From the NCBI GenBank assembly GCA_905250115.1, contig CAJNOI010000057.1, forward strand, positions 104,492 to 168,491: 64,000 nucleotides of DNA, in the 5' to 3' direction. Under the pieces are notes generated by a model. That model ran no database searches. It was not told where the DNA came from and saw nothing but the letters and a program-made list of their open reading frames with translations. The position numbers were made by a program, and so were the translations under genes. Below, piece by piece: positions 10,439-21,851 of this stretch. The number at the start of each line of letters is the position of its first letter. Position 1 is the stretch's first letter. The DNA comes from Adineta steineri (lineage: Eukaryota; Rotifera; Eurotatoria; Adinetida; Adinetidae).

Positions 10439-12493
10439 TTATGAAATAGTTATATTTGATTGTTTTAATTCTTGTTGTCTTTTCCATTCAATCCATTCTA
10501 TACTTGATAAATCATCAGGTTCGGTTTCTTGTTCTTTAATCCATTTTTTTCGTTGTGCAAATTCTAATAAACCAAATAATATAACCATTGACATATAACT
10601 AATCGCAAATCGCCAACCATCATCGTTCTTTTTCACTAAAATACCAACAGTTGTTGAATTAATTAATCCAAAAAGAGAAAATATTCCTGCAAGAAAAGAC
10701 CAAATAGCAGCATGAATAAACTTTCGATCAGTCATATACATCATAATAGCAGTAATAAAAATACATTGTAATTGTGAACCACCAGCAAAATTAATAAGAC
10801 CACGATAGGAAAAACTTGATATAGTAGATGTTACATTTGGTGAAAAATGAGTATTTGAAATAGTAAAATTAGAATATGCAGTCGAGACACCATTAATAAT
10901 TGTTCCTTGTGCCCAATCTGCTACAATTGACATTATACCTAGGAGAAATGCTGGATAATGACGTTTAGGAGTTATTGATAAAGTATCACTACATATAATC
11001 AAACCAATAAAGACCTATTAGAGAACTAGAAATTATTTCTATCTTTATTTGAAATTTACCATAATAGGATTGATTGATACAATAGCAATTGTTGAAATCA
11101 ATACAGCAGTAATTCCAAGAAAACACAATGGTAAATAAGCGAGACCATGTATAATTGAATAAGCTTGTTTAGCACCCATCTTTTTAAATGCTGAATGGCC
11201 AATATAAACTTAAAAGAATTTTATTTCTTAATAAAATATTTTTTCTGTATAGATTTTTAATTTACACATACTTGTCATGCCAAAAATTGATCCGAATAAA
11301 CTGGCAATTATTGTTCCCATTCCATCGGCAAACATCGCCTCTCGTGTTGGATAAAAATCACCTGAACGTTTAGCTGATTCAATACATTGAATCGTTGAAA
11401 TAGCAATCGATATAGCTGTAGGTATTGTTGTTGATAGATAACTACTAATCGTATTGAAATGACGAAAGATTTCTATGATTGGAAAACTTGGTTTATAGAT
11501 TTTGACAAAATGAACTGCTTCACGTACTGCGGAAGCCTGATTTAGTGAAGTAGCCCAACCAAGTCCTGTACCGATAGTTAATGCAACTAATGCTACAGGA
11601 AAAGGACCATATTTAACTAAATTAATATACAAAATATATATCAATAACTATCATCACGTTAATATAATTATAATTATTTCTACCTTCACCAAAATATCCT
11701 AACATTACGATAGCAAATGGAAGATATGAAACAATGGGTGTTGCTGCTATTGGTAAATATTCATTAAGTGCTAGAAAGACAAATCCAAGACCAGAAATTG
11801 ATGAAAGTAAAGCAACACTGGGTGTATTTTGTCGAATAAATTCACCGAATATACTCAGTAATAAAAGAATAATACCAGTAATAAAATTACTAGCTAAAGC
11901 TACATGCCATGCTAATTCTTGGCAATAGACTTTTTCATGAGATGATATGCATCCATAATAGGTAGGTAGAATAATAACATAGATAAAAGCAAATGCACCT
12001 GGAGTATTCATGCCAAATGGCATAGCACATACATCACCACGTTTTTCTTTGAATGCAAGCTTCCGTGCCATATAAGCATAATATAAATTACCCCAAAACA
12101 TGGATAATCCAACTCTATAAATAATAAAACATATGTTTTCAATGTTAAATTTGGATGTTTAATATTTTACCCAGGTATAATCTTTTCATAGACAATCTCA
12201 TTCCCTAATATTGGTTGTAAACTTAATATAACTGCTAGTAATGTTGCTAACGTATTAATAAATAATGCTATGAAACCATCAATATCACCTCGTACAAATA
12301 ATGGATATAATGAATTGAATCGAAATGCATTAATCCATTCTTGTGGATGAAATGTCAATATTTGTTTCAATTCATTTTTAATAATTTGGAAGCGATTAAC
12401 AAAAAATCGACGAATCTTTGTGTCCGATACAGTTCCTACTGAGTTGGTTGTTCTTTCGACAGGTGAAGATATTTCGTTCATAGGTATTGACAT
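10439..12493 (-). CDS. NCS2 / SLC23-like nucleobase-type permease, 5 exons
   Basis: 607 aa. Exons on the minus strand: 12171-12493, 11684-12114, 11616-11272, 11208-11060 and 11014-10439. All junctions are GT-AG and in frame. A cytosolic N-terminus is followed by 11-14 hydrophobic segments, starting at FIALFINTLATLLAVILSL. The block GDVCAMPFGMNTPGAFAF and the later FADGMGTIIASLFGS resemble the substrate-site helices of xanthine/uracil and AzgA-type permeases (NCS2). Known of the family: ion-coupled uptake of purines, pyrimidines or ascorbate at the plasma membrane. The substrate is not predictable here. The C-terminal tail is charged (KEQETEPDDLSSIEWIEWKRQQ) and probably cytosolic. Family level is fairly secure; the subfamily (AzgA-like versus SLC23) is inferred. 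Confidence 0.8.
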
Positions 12494-13219
12494 CTTACTG
12501 TGAGAAAAATGAGCAGAATAAAAAGAATCAATTGACCTTTTCGTGTACCTTCTATCTATAACTAATGTTTATATGTATTTAAAGGTTAGAAGTAAAAAAA
12601 TTATAAATGATTATTCATACATCAACGTTGATCTACTTTTTATCAATACTATCGATTATAAAGAGCTTCCACATCATTTTATTTCGAGCTAGAATTAGGA
12701 GCGCTTTATTACCATTACTTTATTACTTTTTTTGCACACTTTACTGTGAATCTCAAGACATACGTACCATTATCTGCAACTATTATGCATCCTTAGTGAC
12801 TTGCATGTCTTATGATCTGCAGTAAAGTGAAGAAAAAGTCATAAAAGTATTCGAATTTAATTGAATATGTTTCTCTTGATTCTTCATTACAATTCACGTA
12901 TTCAAAGAATATCTTCAACTGATGATTTAAAGTATGAACTTTCATTAAATATCAACGTAGTATTTGTGTATTTATTATTAATTGATCGAATCTTCGAAAG
13001 ATTATATAAAAAATTTTCTTGTTCAAATTTTTCGTCAGATATTCATGAAGTATGTTCGTACATTTTAGTTAAATATAAGAAGCATCTACTATAGCGAGTG
13101 TCCTCTGTATTTTATTATGATTGGTACATAAAATTCAGTAGAGGTTTAACCTATGAAACGATAGAGATGATGACTGAATGGATTCCAGTCATGAAAAAAG
13201 GAATATTTATTAAAAATCA
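12494..13219. other. Intergenic between divergent permease and SCLT1 genes
   Basis: The region between the two divergent starts, so it likely holds both promoters. No coding exon is supported. If SCLT1 has a further 5' exon (human SCLT1 has about 80 extra N-terminal residues) it would lie here, but I could not place one. Confidence 0.4.
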
Positions 13220-16200
13220 ATGATGAATGCAAATAGATCTGAAATGGATCTAGAAGGTACTAAACTACGTTCTCAATTAACTGCATTTCAAGTATTAAAC
13301 ATTTTATCATGTTTTTTTTCGTTAATAAAGTATTTTTTTATAGTCTGAACTCGAAACAATTCGATTAAAAGTTCAAAAATTAACTGATGAAAATGAATCT
13401 TTACGACATGAATTACGACGTAGTGCTGAAGAAAAACTTTCAGGCGTTCATCCTAATACTATATTAAATTTTAATAATGATTCAAAATTTGAAATACAAA
13501 AAAGACAAATAGAATTATTAGAACAAGAACGAGATGATACTATGCGTTTATATGAACAAAGTCAACAGATAATCTCACAACTTGAAGAACAAAATAAAGA
13601 TTTAAAAGATCCATTTAAACCACATTTAATTAAACTAGATATGCAAAATAAACAAGTAAATTATTTTCAATAAAAAATTTATTCTATAATAATTTAATTA
13701 GGCGCAAGAAGAACATGCTCGAACAGAAGTACAACTTGCACAAGAAATAAATATTCTACGTGATGAACTTTTGTATGAGAATTATTTAATTATTTATCTT
13801 TGATTTTATTAATTCAATTTCTAGAAAACGAAGTAAAGAATTAACAAATTCTCAATTAACTGTTAAAGAATTAGAACGACAAAATGAAAATCTTCAAGCG
13901 AAAGTTTATGAAAAAGTATAATCAATTTAAATACGACTTATATTTAATAAAATATCTATAAATTTTAGGAAGATGATTTACGTAATCATTTAAAAAAAGC
14001 AAATGGATATGATGGAACTTTTGTTGCTTTTCAAAGTTCAATTGATGGACTTGAAGCTAGGTAAGTCACGAAATTTCTCATCTTATAACAACAATAATGT
14101 TCTTTTCTAGACTGGAGCATGCTTTAAAAGAAAAAGGAAATGCTCAACAACAACGTGATGATATGGAATATAAATTAAAAGAATTAACACATCAACAGTA
14201 TATTTAATATTATCATTATTATAGATTTTCAATTTCGAGTTGTCTTCTTTTTTTATATAGTCGTTTATTACAAGAAAAACTTGATGAAACAATGGATCAG
14301 TTACAACATCAAGTTCATATTCAGACTACAACTGAGCATACGAATGATGGTGGACAAGATCGTTTTGAACATGAACGAATGCATCGAACAATTGATGAAC
14401 TTATTGAACAAGCAGCTGTTAAAACACGCACTGCTGTATGATTATTTTCTATTTTGCAAAAAAAGAAAAGATCTGTTTTTGTTCTAGGTTGAAGATGTTC
14501 GACAACAATATAATGAAAATTTAGAAAGAATTATGCAAGAATATAACACTATGGAAGCTGTATTAAATATTATATTATTTTTATTTCAAATAAATTTTCT
14601 TTATTTAGGAATTAAATCAAAAACAAATTGAATTTGATAAATGTTTAAGAGCTAAACGATCTGTTGAAGAAGAATTAGAAAAAGTAAATTTAATTTTTTT
14701 AAAGAAAATTTTTAGTTTTTTCGTTTCTATAGATTTTGCAAGAACGACGATTTAATTTAGAAAAAAGTTCAATTGATAATGATGATTTAGCAAAACGATG
14801 TTTTAATTCTGAACGTGAACGTGATGAAATCCAATTAAAATATGAGCAAATTCATCAAACATATAAAATACTTCAACAATCGTATGACGCTGAAAAAATA
14901 AATCATGAACATAAACAAAAAGAATTAACTGAACGTTTACAAAAAATAACCAATGATCTCGATAAAATGACTCGTGATTATACAGCAACATTTAATGAAT
15001 TAAATGAATTAAAAAAAAGATTATCATCAACACAAAGTGAACAAATATTATTACAACGACGAATAACTGAATTAGTATAAAATAATAATAGTTGCTTTGC
15101 TTATTAAATAAAATTTCTATTTTAAGATAAAAAGACATGAAGAACAAATTGTGGAAAAAGAAACAGAATGTTTAACACGTTTAAAACAAAGAGATGATGT
15201 TAATCGAACAACATTTAATGAATTACGTAATCTTGTTAATCGACAACAACGAATGATTATGAAGTAAAATAAATAAATAAATATTTTCGTTATATTGTTG
15301 TTGTTTAATTTTAGATATAAAGAAGAATGTCATACAATCGCTAGTCAAAGTGAAACAAAAATCAGTGAATTAAAACAAAAAATTGAGAATATACGTACAC
15401 GGAATGAACAATTACAATCGGAAAATGCTGATGTTAAACGAAAAGAAACCGAAGTTCGTTATATGATCTTAATTGCGCATTAAAAATACTTGCGAAGTAG
15501 AATCGAAAGGAAGAGAGATGATGAATTTGAGAATTCCTATTGCATATTTTGAGTTAATTACAAGTAATGCTCGTCCGAGAACTCGCTTAGCTCTTTCTCG
15601 TAGATATCCGTTTACTGGAACAACAAATGAAAAACGTGAAAATTGATTTTCGATGTTTTTTTGACCTTTCACCCACCCCTAACCGTGGTCACCCAGCAGA
15701 CCCCATATTCGAACTCCCAGCACCGAAAAACCTCTAGAAATGTTTTTTTGACCTTGCGGACACACAGGCAAGCAATCAGATAATCTATGTTTACTGGACT
15801 CTTCTCTACGAGAAAGAGAATATAATAATAACGATCGCGTGAATCTTAAGAATCGCTAAAGCAAAACTTGGATTATCAATGTATTCGATAGAACAGATAA
15901 AGATAAATACAATTGATTCTACTTTACAAATATTTTTTCTTAATTAGAAATATATTTATTTAGATGGATAGAATTCTTGCAAAAAATGCGAATCGTATAA
16001 AAATATTAGAAGAACGTTTACGTGATACAGAAGAACAAGCTATTGAAGCATCAAGACGTGTATGATATTTTATTAAGAAGTATTTTCAATATGATGTCAT
16101 TTTCTTGATTAGGTTGCTAAACAATTAGTACGTGATCGATTAGCTATAACACAAGGTGATCATTATTCCTATCTCCGGTAATTAAATTGTTTTTTTCTTA

Positions 16201-16336
16201 TATATTAATATTAGATTATGTTTTTTTTAGAACTAATAATTCAGCTTCATTATTCAATTTACCATCATTTTCACCACATATTGCTCCTACAACAACGAAT
16301 ATTGATAGTATTGAACATCGTTCCGATGATAAATAA
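13220..16336 (+). CDS. SCLT1: SCLT1-like distal-appendage coiled-coil protein, 15 exons
   Basis: Exons: 13220-13291, 13344-13655, 13702-13772, 13825-13915, 13969-14060, 14111-14197, 14261-14435, 14488-14559, 14609-14683, 14733-15074, 15127-15263, 15315-15453, 15964-16059, 16113-16177 and 16231-16336. All are GT-AG and phase-consistent, giving 643 aa. It is almost entirely coiled coil. Landmarks shared in order with vertebrate SCLT1 (about 690 aa): DENESLRHELRRSAEEKL, FQSSIDGLEARL, SVEEELEK, KYKEECHTIASQSETKI and, near the end, DTEEQAIEASRRVAKQL. Known: SCLT1 sits at centriole distal appendages and is needed for cilium docking, which fits a ciliated animal. Intron 12 (15454-15963, 510 bp) is about ten times longer than its neighbours and looks invaded. 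The N-terminus may miss an upstream exon. Confidence 0.85.
15485..15890. repeat. Probable insertion inside SCLT1 intron 12
   Basis: This stretch is richer in G+C than the flanking introns. It carries a duplicated TGTTTTTTTGACCTT motif (about 15650 and 15738) and a C-rich block (CACCCACCCCTAACC, near 15670). Other introns of this gene are 45-70 nt, so foreign DNA has probably entered here. No terminal repeats or target duplication could be fixed. Confidence 0.4.
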
Positions 16337-16918
16337 CATTAGAAAAAACAATCTGTGCAATGATTTCTTAGAAAGCCAAAATGTAGGAAATAATACAAAT
16401 TTGTTCATTTAATATTTTCAACAGATATACAAACAACAGAAAAAAATTAGTTTTATTTGCTTAGGTGTGAGCGTGTTTATTATCAATATTTAAATAAAGA
16501 TAGAGACAGAAAAATTATATAATTTCACACATTATAGAATGCATCACAGATACGATCGTTAATTAAAAACAACAAAAAAAAAAGAACAAACATTTTATTA
16601 GATCTATAAAATGAATAACGATCGATTTGTTATACATAAACATTTCCACACCGGTTTTACAAATCTTACTCTATCTTTTTTCGTTGTTATATATATTGGT
16701 AATAAATATGAATTAACAGTGATTAAAATTGTTGTGTGTTTGTTTTTTCTTTTTCCAATGTATTTTCGTCAAATGAAAGACAATCATTTAGAGGAAATTT
16801 CGATGGAATGAAATCAAGAAAGTCACTGTTACATTTTAAATAAATATTAACAAAAACACATAAGAATAATAACAAGTTAAACGAAGCCAAAAGAACAGAA
16901 AAAAACAAAATAAATATT
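16337..16918. other. 3' flank of SCLT1 / intergenic
   Basis: AT-rich region between convergent genes. It probably holds the SCLT1 3' UTR. Nothing else seen. Confidence 0.4.
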
Positions 16919-17142
16919 TCAAGTTTTTTCTACATGATCCATTGGTATCAATGTTTCATTAGATAAAACTTGTTTTGAATGACCATTTGTTAATATTGAT
17001 TCTTTATCTTCTTCTTCATCATCATCATCATTATCATCAATATTTTGTAACATAACATATTCAACATTATTATGTTCTTGTTGTTTCGTTGTTGAACGTG
17101 AACTACACATTTGACATAGACTATATGTAATTAAACATATAA
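16919..17142 (-). CDS. C-terminal exon fragment, acidic tail, abutting the assembly gap
   Basis: A minus-strand open frame runs from the gap to a stop at 16919-16921. It starts with a hydrophobic stretch (ICLITYSLCQMC), followed by a Ser/Thr/Gln segment and an acidic run (DDNDDDDEEEDKES), and ends MDHVEKT. Either the exon enters from the gap or it starts at the acceptor ACATATAG near 17118. The expected NAALADase C-terminus does not look like this, so the fragment may be the end of a different gene, with the gap hiding the boundary. It could also be an unusual tail. The family is not recognised. Confidence 0.4.
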
Positions 17143-17242
17143 NNNNNNNNNNNNNNNNNNNNNNNNNNNNNNNNNNNNNNNNNNNNNNNNNNNNNNNNNN
17201 NNNNNNNNNNNNNNNNNNNNNNNNNNNNNNNNNNNNNNNNNN
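17143..17242. other. Assembly gap (100 N)
   Basis: A run of exactly 100 N, a common placeholder for a gap of unknown length. It interrupts the last exon of the NAALADase gene. Confidence 0.99.
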
Positions 17243-20222
17243 GTGCATAAATTGTATGTCTATATATGAAATAATATTAATAGAAGATTGCAATAGGTAT
17301 TAATGAATAACTTACTTGAGAGTAGATTGTTCAATACTATTACCTAATGGATTTTGAAATGCTCGTTCCACTTGCATCAATTGATCATTAACTATTCGAA
17401 GTTGTATTGGACTAAAATAAGTATTTTAAATCTCAGAAATGAGATCTAATATAATAAACTAACTTTGATTTATCAAGTGTAGTTTGAACTCGATAGTTGA
17501 ATTGAGTAGCAACATTTTTAAATTGATCGATTGCATTTTGTAGTGATGCTAATATTTATCAAAGATTAGTAGAAAAAATTTATGTATACTTACTAAAATT
17601 AATCGATTGAGGTGCAACAGATTTTGTTAAAGTAAATAAATCAACAAGTGCTTGATGGTATCTTTCAGGATTGAATGGAAGTAAATCAATATCAGTTAGA
17701 GTCAATGCTGCTAAACCAATAACTCGTGCAATCGCTTGATGAGTCTATACACAAAAAAACAAAACATATTCTATTCTCTATCAGCATTTAACTCACTTGA
17801 AATTCAGGATCAATAAATTCTTTAACTAATCGAAATGTTTCATATTGAGTATGATATAATGGACTGGAATCCAAATTTTTGTTAATAGACTAACAAAAAA
17901 ATCTTTTAAAAATATCTAGTTTTATAAAAGAAAATCTAACTTGATTTCTATAAATCACAACAAGATTTGAACTTGAAGCAATTTGATTAAAACCATCAAA
18001 ATCTGAACTAGCACCAAGTCCCATTTCACTATGAACACATTAATAAAAATTTAATTTCTCTTTTAAAATAACTTACAAATACTTTTTCCCAATATCTTTC
18101 TCACCATTATTATGACGTATCCATTGTTCATAAATTGTTTCATTGGTATAAGGTGCTTTGACCTTCCATTAAATGATAGATTTCATTTTTCAAAAATAAA
18201 AAGAATCATTCATACTTGTTTAGATATATCAATAGAAAAATCATAAAGTAATGGAGACATTCTCATTAACATGAATTGATTACCTGTATGAGAATAGAAT
18301 AAATATCAATACATATATATATATATATTACCTCTGACAATACTATCCATATTAATATATGAAACAACACGTGAACCTAAGATTTTAGCATATTCCTTGT
18401 TAAATAGATAAGAATTTAGTTTAAGAATAATATTAATATATCAATTTTCATTACTTCGACAAACTCAAGCGATCCAACAACACCATACTCCTAAAAACAG
18501 ATAATTTCTTTTTTATTTTCTTTCAATTATAGTACCTCAGCAGCCCAAGCACAAAACATTAAACTTCGTCTCGGTTTCCAGTCTAAATATAAAGAGATAA
18601 TAAATATTCTTAATACTTTGAAATAACATACTCGATTTCATTAATGATCCAAATGCACGCACTAATTCATGATTAACAGCTGTACCCGATCCATCATCCT
18701 GAGCACCAAAATTCCAAGCATCAAAATGAGCTCCAATAAGTACATAACGATCTAAAATAAATCGATCGTTAACTTAAAATAATTTAAAATCTTAACAAAT
18801 ACCCGGTTCAATATGACCAGTGATAGTTCCAATTACATTATGTACACGTCGTATTTGTAATGTATTATATGATGATATTTGTATAGACCTATCATTATAC
18901 TTTGAGATTAATTCAGTTTCAAAAAATCATCAATTCTATTTACAAATTATCTGATAGAAAACCACCATAAACATATCTCACTTCATGAAAACCACCAGTC
19001 CAATTCGATATAACAGATGTTCCAGTCATTTGACTAAAATATTTAACTTTAATTGACAATTGTCATTTAATATAACCTACGTTAATATTTCTCTCGCTTC
19101 TTTATAACCGATTTGTTGAGCAACAATCTTTGGTAAATGAGGATTATTATCTATTGGTGTTCTAAACATATAATCTAAAATGAATATTATATTTATATTA
19201 ATATTAAATTCAGATAACTACCTTTAGAAGGATAATGTGGTGTTAATGGATCTCCAGATAGAGCCAATGCTGAACCACGTTGTTGTCCCATGTCAGGCAT
19301 ATAGATAGAATTTGGATAAGTCAAATTAGATATATTTGGACTTAGTGCAACGTTAATTGGATCACTATATAATATAACTCCAATAATACCATATTTTTCA
19401 GCATTACTAATCTAATTAAAATTGTGAATAAAAAAGGCAACTTTTATTATTGATCATATTTACTTTATTTCCACGAAAAATTTTCCCATATCGACAAATA
19501 ACAATACTATTATTTAATTCATCTTTATTTAAAACAGTTTCAAGAAAACGAAAATCATCCATTGTACAAAAATTAACATAAAATAATTTTTGACTTCGTG
19601 CAGTTCCATTTGTTGTATAAGCAAGAAATGGTCGAATTATCTTATGAAATGGTAATGATTTATCATCTTCATTAAATATAGATTCACTTCCATTTGATTG
19701 AAATATTAAATTATTATTTGGATCAAAAATTGATACACTTCAAATACGAAAATCATATATAAAATTTCAATTCAAACAGAAATATTCACATATTTGGTTG
19801 AATTGGATCTGGATATGAGAGTAATACAGCATATGGATGAATAGTTACATCTAATCCATGTCCACGCCATTTACCAGCAATGGATTCCGCTTCAAGACGA
19901 TCATCATCTGTTCCAGCTAAATGAGTTTTTTTAGCATAATCTCTATAGTAATTTACATAGCTCTATGTTAATATCAATAAATGATAGTTACTAACCGAAG
20001 ATTACTTTCAATTTCTTGTGCACTAATTGAATCAAGAAATTGTTGTTTGAAATTATTCCATATACTTATATATTCTTCTTCAGAATGTTTAATTTCTGTT
20101 GATATATCAATCGTATTTGCTGGTCTTGGAATAGCAAAACGACCGATAAGAATTCCACCAATAAATAAAACAATTGCAATAACAAGACCTAATCCAGTAT
20201 AAACTACCTTATTTTGATTCAT
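17243..20222 (-). CDS. NAALADase / glutamate carboxypeptidase II (M28), 3' end lost in gap
   Basis: Eighteen complete exons plus the start of a nineteenth, all GT-AG and in frame: 20222-19996, 19960-19790, 19737-19464, 19411-19222, 19174-19081, 19033-18944, 18888-18803, 18751-18632, 18582-18536, 18490-18455, 18395-18332, 18283-18216, 18162-18077, 18028-17941, 17889-17797, 17744-17594, 17548-17464, 17411-17316, then 17259 into the gap. Type II protein: short cytosolic MNQNK, then TM at about 9-29. Zinc ligands by alignment to human PSMA: His386, Asp396 (FGAQDDGSG), Glu434, Asp462 (SYINMD) and His560 (PLYHTQYE), with catalytic base Glu433. The transferrin-receptor-like dimer domain follows ([17 protein letters not shown]), and the cut exon reads KHTIYA, matching RHVIYAP. 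Known: cleaves C-terminal glutamate from N-acetyl-aspartyl-glutamate or folyl-polyglutamates. An upstream in-frame Met at 20243 is less likely because it precedes the anchor poorly. FOLH1/NAALAD2 class. Confidence 0.9.
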
Positions 20223-20411
20223 ATTTCCGTGAGAACAAAACAAATCTTTATTATCGATATATATATATATATATTCATCCTTTTTTTTTCAAAGAGCAAC
20301 ACGTTTGATATATAATATAGATAACAATATCTGACCTTTTTTTTCTCTTTAATAGGAAATTGATACTTATAACTGGACAAAAAGATAACAAAATTTTTAT
20401 TTATTTAAAGA

Positions 20412-21527
20412 TTATGAACGTTCTTGTGATACAGTTTTTAATTCAATTATAGATGATTTTAATACATTGTTATTTCGATGAAATATTATTTGAAGATTTC
20501 GTATTAAATCTTTACGTAATGCACGACAACTTAAAAAACATGTATAACCCGTAATTGCACTATTAATCATTTCAAGACCTAAAGAAGAAAACATAAAATT
20601 AAAATTCTTATTATATATAGACATACCTTGAAATGAATGAAATACGACTGAAATAATCGTATCATTAATATATTCGGGATTTGTATATAAATTAAAGACA
20701 ACTAGAAATGATCTTGGTATAATAAATATTGAAAATATTGTTAGAAAAAATAGGATATATATTGAATCAGCTAATTTTTTACTTGTGATTGTTGGTAAAC
20801 GTCTTATTTGATATAGAAGACATGTATTACAGATAATTAATATTATAATTGGTAAGAGATCATCAAGTATAATATAACTAATTATAGTAAATAAAATACC
20901 ATTAAATAAATGATTAGCATAATAAAAATTTGGATTAGGTTTATTAACAATAAGTAAACGTAATGGATCAATACGTGTTGATATAAAACGATATGGAATC
21001 AAATTTGGATGTTGACTTATTAAACTACATAGAAGTAAAATAAGAATTATTAATAGAAGTTTTCGTTGTCGTAAACGATTGAGTGTTTTGGCATGATTTG
21101 AATGAATATTATAACGATTTTTAATCCAATATTTAACAGCAATAAATCTTTCAATTGCTAAAAATACTTTTAACCAATTTGTAACATTTTTTGGATAACG
21201 ATATAATGTTACATAGATTGTTAAAGTTGATAATGTTAATGGAATTATATTTCCTTGCAGTAAATAATAAATTATTGTTGATATAAGACGAATTATATCG
21301 AATGTTGAAATAAATAAAAGTAAAAGACCATAAGGAAAGTATAAAAATGATGAACGACTAATTGTGAAAATAAGTGTTATATTACCAAGAATACCACCGA
21401 CTATACAAAGACAAGATATTGTACGACCTATTTGAAACGCAATCAAAACAGCCTGTGTAGGATTTGTAGCATTAGTTGTTCCATTAAGAATTGAAATCGA
21501 TAACGAATCATTTTCATCATAGGACAT
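20412..21527 (-). CDS. Rhodopsin-like 7TM receptor (orphan), probable 2 exons
   Basis: The frame codes for 371 aa without interruption, but it contains a perfect 48-nt GT-AG intron (20579-20626; GTATGT ... TTCTTTAG) whose length is divisible by three. Removing it gives 355 aa and a smooth seventh helix (FHSFQG-LEMINSAITGYT). The N-terminus carries N-glycosylation sites (NGTTNATN). TM1 has GGILGN, followed by an intracellular basic residue block. TM2 has STFDIIRL, TM3 ends LAIERFIAVKYW in the place of DRY, and TM6 lies near YILFFLTIFSIFIIPRS. It resembles the peptide-type orphan GPCRs that are numerous in rotifers. Ligand and G-protein are unknown. The C-terminus is short and Ser-rich (SSIIELKTVSQERS). 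Confidence 0.75.
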   Translation of the reverse strand: MSYDENDSLSISILNGTTNATNPTQAVLIAFQIGRTISCLCIVGGILGNITLIFTISRSSFLYFPYGLLLLFISTFDIIRLISTIIYYLLQGNIIPLTLSTLTIYVTLYRYPKNVTNWLKVFLAIERFIAVKYWIKNRYNIHSNHAKTLNRLRQRKLLLIILILLLCSLISQHPNLIPYRFISTRIDPLRLLIVNKPNPNFYYANHLFNGILFTIISYIILDDLLPIIILIICNTCLLYQIRRLPTITSKKLADSIYILFFLTIFSIFIIPRSFLVVFNLYTNPEYINDTIISVVFHSFQGMSIYNKNFNFMFSSLGLEMINSAITGYTCFLSCRALRKDLIRNLQIIFHRNNNVLKSSIIELKTVSQERS

Positions 21528-21851
21528 TGTATGAAAGTGCTGTCTTTAATTTGAAAAGTATATATATATGTTTTGAGACTGTTGATATAAAATATCTTGT
21601 CTAGATTAGATATTTTTCTCAAATAACATTAGTGAATCTTGATTTTCATTTATATTTATAGACATTATTATTTCCTGTTACCATGTATGAGATAATAGAC
21701 ATGCACTCATTTTCTAAGATTCTATTAAAAGTTTATGAGATTAAAGACACTAAGCTCGCGACATGATATTCAAACAACATATTTTTTTCTATTAAAAATT
21801 AAATCACATGATGAATATGAAATTCTTATATTTTCTAATGACAAAAAATAT
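21528..21851. other. Intergenic
   Basis: AT-rich spacer between the GPCR start and the GABA-receptor stop. Nothing supported. Confidence 0.4.
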
